NCBI GenBank assembly: GCA_016903675.1
Contig: JADQBA010000042.1
Coordinates: 1 to 64,000 of the forward strand
Source of the DNA: Stigonema ocellatum SAG 48.90 = DSM 106950
GTDB taxonomy: Bacteria > Cyanobacteriota > Cyanobacteriia > Cyanobacteriales > Nostocaceae
Direction of reading: 5' to 3'
Length of the DNA: 64,000 bases
A model generated the notes under the pieces. It ran no database searches, had not been told where the DNA came from, and was given only the letters and a program-made list of their open reading frames with translations. How positions within the stretch are numbered: the first letter of the stretch is position 1; the number at the start of each line of letters is the position of its first letter. Shown one piece after another: positions 59,798 to 64,000 of the stretch. A program made the position numbers and the translations under genes.

Positions 59798-62611
59798 CTA
59801 TTGCCAATTGCCTACCATAACAAAAGGTGCCCAGAAATGAGGATGGCTGAAGTTTTCATCTTTCTTCAAGATAAGTTGTGCTTGACGCAGCGCTTCTGCT
59901 TTACTGAGCTTCTTTGCTTTGGCTATATCTAACTGGCGATAGAATTCGCCCATGATCTGAGCAGTACTTTTATCTACTACTGCCCACAGCGTCGCTACTG
60001 TACTGCGTGCGCCCGCCCTCACTGCTACTCCTGCTAGTCCTAAAGCAGCCCGTTTATCTCCACTGGCTGTCTCGCAAGCACTGAGAACTAATAATTCGAT
60101 TGGTCTACCTTGAGATAGGGTGTTGTTTCGCAGTAAATCACCCAACTGTTTAACATTAATGCGGCTATCCCAAGAGAGGATAAAGGTATCCTCAACTTTG
60201 GAGCTGAACCGACCATGAGTTGCTAAGTGGACTATAGGAGGAACGCGAGAAGCAGCTAACTCTTTTTTGAGTTCTTTGCTGGTAAAGTGCTCGTTGAGGA
60301 GCTGCCCAGATGTGTGTCCAGATTCCTTGATTTGTTGCAGTTCACCACGCACGTTAAGTAATGGCGCAAAATCTTGACCTGCTCCATTCTTTGGGATTTC
60401 GCTGAGTCCTGCTGTTAAGGCTTTTAAATTAATCTCTGCAAGCGGTTTTGGGTTGACTAGCTGCAAACCAGGAGTCAAGGCAATGGCATACCTTTCTACT
60501 AGAAACTGTTTGCCATCGTAAAGAATATTCATGGGGATATTTCGCAAGTCCCCGTCTAGCACAAAAGTTAAGGTTTTGACATTACTATTGTTTGCCAAAT
60601 CCGTCTCTAGTGGTTGAATCAGCCAGTTATACACCTCTTGGTATAAAGGTAAAAAATCCTTCACTAAACTTTGAGGAGTTATAAGAGAACGCTGCACTTT
60701 TTCGACAATGTTCTCTACGTGTTGCTTAGGAATGTTTTTTGTATAAAGACGCGGAGGTTGATTAGGTAGGCTGAGAAGAACTTCTAATCGGTCTGGCAGA
60801 ATAATAGGATAAATGACTGCCGCTGTCGGGTCTATTTTATCAATTGGTTTGGTATTTGCCTCTACACAGACTTCTCGAAAAAAGTTGTTAATTTCAGCTA
60901 ATTGCAGTGATTCTATCACTTCGCGAGCATGAGTAAGCCGTTTTTCGCTTTGGTTATTTTTGTCTGCTTTATTGAAGGAAACAGCAGATTGTAAGTCTAG
61001 ATCCACTAACTCTCGATAAACTGGTTCGACACTCTCGCGAAAAGAAAACTGTACTTCTGGGTTAAGCGTCACCAAATCACTGCGTAATGACTGTAGGGCA
61101 ATATAGGCTTTGGTGTAAGCGGCGATCGCATCTTCTATATTTCCTTGAGCTTTACGTATCCGTCCCAACTGCCATAACACCTGGTAAGCTATATCTGGTG
61201 ATTCAAAGGTTGAAACTATACTTAGAGCCTGGTTGCTGAATTTTTCTCCTAGTGATAAATCCTGGGTTGGTCCAATTAGTATATACAGTCTGCTACGATT
61301 TTGCAGAGCATAGGCTTCGGCTCTTTTATCTCCCAAACTTCTGGCTTGTTGGGCTGCTGTTGCTAAGATTTGGTCAATATCGTTGAAAGTTGGCAGTTGG
61401 GAGTTAGCCTTGAAGGTAGAGTTGTCTTTTTCAGCTAATTCTATAAAGGTGTGTGCAAAGTTGATTTTGTTGTACACTCCTGTGCGACTCGGAGATAAGT
61501 TACTCAGTTGAGGATTGAGCGATCGCCATAATTTTTCTGCTTCTTCTAATTGCCCAGGTTTATCTGCTTCTTCTAATTGCCCAAGTTTAAATAGCATGAA
61601 ACTGAGTTGATTCAGTTGTGCTTGCTGTTGTATGATTGGTGATGTGGAGATCTTGACAACATTCTGATAGTATGATAATGCTTTTTGTTCATAATCCTCG
61701 CGTTGACGGCGAACCCTTTGGTCTTTAGCTAAATCTATTGCCGTGTTACCTAAACTCAGATAGGCAGCAGCTTGGTCTTGCCGAGAGTTCAATTTTTGAG
61801 CCAGGGTTAAACTTGTTGTTAAAATGATTTCCGACTGCTCTCTCTGACCCACAACTCGCAACAGTTCCCCTAAGCTTCTCAATCCGACGACTATAGTTGG
61901 GGAAGGAGATTCATTGGCAACCTTTTGAAGATTTTCTTTTAATTTTTCTGAGCTAATTTGACCTAGTTCTTGACAACTTTCTACCTCTATTTTTTTATTT
62001 AAAGCTTCCAACAAAGTATTGCAAGCACGGGGATAAAGACCTAAATCTTGCATTGCTTGAGCCTGATTAATCTTGCTTTGGGCTAATTTGTCAGGTTCAT
62101 CAATTTGGCTGTATGTTTTAGTAGCTTGTTGCCAAGTTTTGAGAGCATCCGTCGATTTTCCCGTCTCCCTTTGCAAATACCCCTGAACGTCCAATGTTTG
62201 AGCCAGGATTTTTAGTTGTTCCTTTCCTTGTGGTTGGGTTTTCAGAAGTTCCAAGCTTTTTTCAATGGCTTTTGTCGCTTGATCCAACTGTCCCAGTTGT
62301 TGATAAGTCAAAGAGAGATTGCTCAACGCCATTGCCTGGTTTAAACCATCTCCTTTGGCAGCAAAAACCTTGGCTGTTTGTTGCCAAGCCACTGCTGCCT
62401 GCTCGAACTGTCCAGCGCGGTATAATTTAGTAGCACTTTTGGCTAACTGTCCCCCATCCTGCTGAGACTCAACCATAGGAGTTGGCGAAGAAATAGCAAC
62501 AACAACAGGCGGCGTTACAGCGGAAATAAGAAACAAGAAGATTACGAGAAAAAGAAAATCTCTATTATATATTTTTTTGATAAAATTCTGGAATTTCCGT
62601 TTATATAGCAT
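59798..62611 (-). CDS. TPR-CHAT domain protein
   Basis: A 937-aa protein. A hydrophobic N-terminal helix (about 17-36, FLFLVIFLFLISAVTPPVVVA) anchors or exports it. Residues ~60-500 carry TPR-like helical repeats (for example NQAMALSNLSLTYQQLGQLD). The C-terminal ~320 residues form a CHAT (caspase-like) domain, with the presumed catalytic His in VHLATHGRF (~796) and Cys in LLVLSACETASG (~843), followed by GLAGVAVRAGARSTVATLW. CHAT proteases of this TPR type are widespread in cyanobacteria and often follow haemagglutinin-like genes, as here (62766-64000, same strand). The target is unknown. Confidence 0.88.
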   Translation of the reverse strand: MLYKRKFQNFIKKIYNRDFLFLVIFLFLISAVTPPVVVAISSPTPMVESQQDGGQLAKSATKLYRAGQFEQAAVAWQQTAKVFAAKGDGLNQAMALSNLSLTYQQLGQLDQATKAIEKSLELLKTQPQGKEQLKILAQTLDVQGYLQRETGKSTDALKTWQQATKTYSQIDEPDKLAQSKINQAQAMQDLGLYPRACNTLLEALNKKIEVESCQELGQISSEKLKENLQKVANESPSPTIVVGLRSLGELLRVVGQREQSEIILTTSLTLAQKLNSRQDQAAAYLSLGNTAIDLAKDQRVRRQREDYEQKALSYYQNVVKISTSPIIQQQAQLNQLSFMLFKLGQLEEADKPGQLEEAEKLWRSLNPQLSNLSPSRTGVYNKINFAHTFIELAEKDNSTFKANSQLPTFNDIDQILATAAQQARSLGDKRAEAYALQNRSRLYILIGPTQDLSLGEKFSNQALSIVSTFESPDIAYQVLWQLGRIRKAQGNIEDAIAAYTKAYIALQSLRSDLVTLNPEVQFSFRESVEPVYRELVDLDLQSAVSFNKADKNNQSEKRLTHAREVIESLQLAEINNFFREVCVEANTKPIDKIDPTAAVIYPIILPDRLEVLLSLPNQPPRLYTKNIPKQHVENIVEKVQRSLITPQSLVKDFLPLYQEVYNWLIQPLETDLANNSNVKTLTFVLDGDLRNIPMNILYDGKQFLVERYAIALTPGLQLVNPKPLAEINLKALTAGLSEIPKNGAGQDFAPLLNVRGELQQIKESGHTSGQLLNEHFTSKELKKELAASRVPPIVHLATHGRFSSKVEDTFILSWDSRINVKQLGDLLRNNTLSQGRPIELLVLSACETASGDKRAALGLAGVAVRAGARSTVATLWAVVDKSTAQIMGEFYRQLDIAKAKKLSKAEALRQAQLILKKDENFSHPHFWAPFVMVGNWQ

Positions 62612-62657
62612 AATTTGTCCCTCAAAATCATGATCTGGACTTCAAAAGAAAGTTTTT

Positions 62658-62750
62658 CTTCGTGTCCTTCTCCCAAGGGGAGATGCTGCGCGAACGCGTC
62701 TTCGTGGTTTAAGAATATTTTTGAACCACGAAGACACGAAGGACACGAAG
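62658..62750. repeat. Hairpin repeat with inserted unit
   Basis: The outer arms (CTTCGTGTCCTTC and, before the loop, CTTCGTGGTT versus AACCACGAAGACACGAAGGACACGAAG) are complementary. The left arm is interrupted by TCTCCCAAGGGGAGATGCTG and CGCGAACGCG, a recurrent cyanobacterial insertion unit. It lies between the TpsA-like and CHAT/TPR genes and may weaken or end transcription. Confidence 0.6.
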
Positions 62751-62765
62751 GTCAAAATAGAAAAA

Positions 62766-64000
62766 CTAACGCTTTGCACAACTAGCAGGTGTTCGCCAAG
62801 GGCGTTGTGAGCCAGTGTTTGTGGGGTCGTATGCTGTAAGAACTACTTGGCCTTTGTCATTGAAAACCCATCCTTGGGCAGGTACAATCTGTTTGACAGT
62901 GGAAGTAGTTGACGGTTTCACAGTAGAGACGCGATTAATCGCGTCTCTACTGGAAACAGGCGTTAGCAAATCAACTCGAACATTGTCACTTGTGAGGGCT
63001 TGATTAGGATTAGATGGTAACCCGCCACGTCCAGTGATGATAAATGCACTACCTGTACCTTGTTGACAGGGATTTTGGGCAATTTTATTGACTGGATCGA
63101 CGACAGTCTGGGGTAATTGAACTATTGTGCGGCTTGGGTCAGTATCTGGGGAGTTAACGGTAACATTACCACTCAAATTCTGAGATTTTTCTGAATAGGC
63201 AGCGATGTAACTTTGAGTGGGTGGTTTAGATGATTGAGAACGCAAACTGTCTATCTCTTGCTGAGTGAGTGGGGCTATTCCAAAAAGACCAGCGTTAATT
63301 GTGATTTTCCCACCTTCTCCGGTGGTAGCATTGGCCGTGATGGAGTTTATGGAGTTTTTCGAGGGAAAGGAGACAATAAAAGGGGTATCTATCTTGATAT
63401 TGCCGCCCGTTTGAGAATTTGTATTAGCGGAAATTTGACTGTTGTGACGTAGAAGCAGATAGTTCGGTAGATTCAGCATAATATTACCACCGTCCTTTAT
63501 GGCTGATGCGGTGAGTTTGCCTCGATCAAGAGTCAAGGTATTTGCTTGAATCGAAATTTCCCCGCCTTTTCCTGTACCCTGATTATCAACTGCTACCTGA
63601 GCACCATCGGCGATTGTTATATCAGGGAACTTCAACTGATTGGGTTGAGGTTTAATGGTAATCTTTCCCCCATCCCCCGTAGAACTACTGGTTGTGTTCG
63701 CCAATATGCTACTGTTAGCATTTTCTAAGATGATGCGATCGCTAGCATTGACGGTGATGTCACCCGCCTTTCCACTATTGGAAGCAGTAGTGAGAATTTG
63801 ACCACCACCCTTAATTTCTAAAGTATTGGCGTTAATCATCACTTCCCCTCCATTCCCCTGTCCTGTAGTACTAGCATTAACCTGTGCCCCATCCTGAACG
63901 AGCAACTCACGAGTATTAATTGTTAGGGGTCCTGGCGTCCCTTGTGCGCCCGATTCAGATTTAGTAGACAGATCACTAGGAATAGTACCAAACTTGTTGG
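62766..64000 (-). CDS. Filamentous haemagglutinin/TpsA-like secreted protein, N-terminus outside window
   Basis: The frame stays open from the stop at 62766 to the window edge, so at least 411 aa are seen and the N-terminal secretion domain is missing. The sequence is a right-handed beta-helix repeat array: GNGGEVMINANTLEIKGGGQ, GKAGDITVNASDRIILENAN and GKGGEISIQANTLTLDRGKL. These repeats and a basic C-terminal tail (TPASCAKR) are typical of cyanobacterial two-partner secretion exoproteins. A 28-bp palindrome (62923-62950) is inserted in frame near the C-terminus and encodes SRDAINRVST. The gene is upstream of the CHAT/TPR gene on the same strand. Confidence 0.85.
   Translation of the reverse strand, partial: NKFGTIPSDLSTKSESGAQGTPGPLTINTRELLVQDGAQVNASTTGQGNGGEVMINANTLEIKGGGQILTTASNSGKAGDITVNASDRIILENANSSILANTTSSSTGDGGKITIKPQPNQLKFPDITIADGAQVAVDNQGTGKGGEISIQANTLTLDRGKLTASAIKDGGNIMLNLPNYLLLRHNSQISANTNSQTGGNIKIDTPFIVSFPSKNSINSITANATTGEGGKITINAGLFGIAPLTQQEIDSLRSQSSKPPTQSYIAAYSEKSQNLSGNVTVNSPDTDPSRTIVQLPQTVVDPVNKIAQNPCQQGTGSAFIITGRGGLPSNPNQALTSDNVRVDLLTPVSSRDAINRVSTVKPSTTSTVKQIVPAQGWVFNDKGQVVLTAYDPTNTGSQRPWRTPASCAKR
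62923..62950. repeat. 28-bp perfect palindrome, copy 3, in coding sequence
   Basis: Identical to the copies at 19953 and 59763, but placed in frame inside the TpsA-like gene (peptide SSRDAINRVST). Because the palindrome has no stop codon in this frame the gene stays open. Confidence 0.85.

Overview
The window reads as chromosomal DNA of a filamentous, probably heterocyst-forming cyanobacterium. Direct support: photosystem I psaC, cytochrome b6f petG, a cytochrome cM-like gene, cyanobacterial minCDE, a two-partner-secretion adhesin beside a CHAT/TPR protein, many HIP1 octamers (GCGATCGC), and intergenic spacers packed with heptameric tandem repeats (GGGGAGT, GGAGTTA, GGTGTAG types) and small palindromic elements, which are characteristic of Nostocales-like genomes. 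The genus cannot be fixed from the sequence alone.

Layout. 0-12.5 kb is mainly housekeeping: a Nudix hydrolase, a lipoprotein, a BON protein, uppP, an OB-fold lipoprotein, folD-crtE-PAP2-like, a secreted SPOR-like protein, a DUF2488 protein, a homologue of plant 'pathogen-related protein', pdxJ, cytM-like, petG, rsmD and hisH. 13-26 kb is mixed: an unrecognised 442-aa protein, a decayed IS66 transposase end, a heterodimeric ABC exporter preceded by a translationally coupled 28-codon ORF, a GST, a DUF411 protein, a TnpB homologue that has lost one RuvC catalytic residue and its zinc ribbon, mutY, an esterase, Uma2 genes and an RHH antitoxin-like gene.

26.0-45.8 kb is a defence island. A plus-strand run of genes with short gaps or overlaps encodes an AddB-like and an AddA-like nuclease/helicase (both with Fe-S cysteine motifs), then a BREX type 3-like set: BrxF-like, BrxC/PglY-like, zinc-ribbon methyltransferase PglX, SNF2-type helicase BrxHII, PglZ and a possible BrxA-like protein. 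Several parts look damaged: the BrxF-like protein has no visible P-loop, the BrxC-like protein is cut to 493 aa, and pglX runs out of frame into the tail of a RecG-C/AlbA-type ATP-binding gene, as expected from an internal deletion. An AAA ATPase with a stub of a partner gene lies between pglX and brxHII. A convergent AAA ATPase/DUF4276 pair closes the island.

45.9-64 kb returns to core genes (glmS, psaC, DUF6464, fmt, a secreted protein, minCDE, a DUF1537 kinase, a membrane protein), then a DUF6888/DUF6887-like pair, a fasciclin protein, and the CHAT/TPR and TpsA-like genes, the last running off the window end. Spacers hold many small mobile-like elements: two copies of a non-autonomous IS605-like element, a MITE flanked by 9-bp direct repeats, nested palindromes, and a 28-bp palindrome that also occurs in frame inside the TpsA-like gene.
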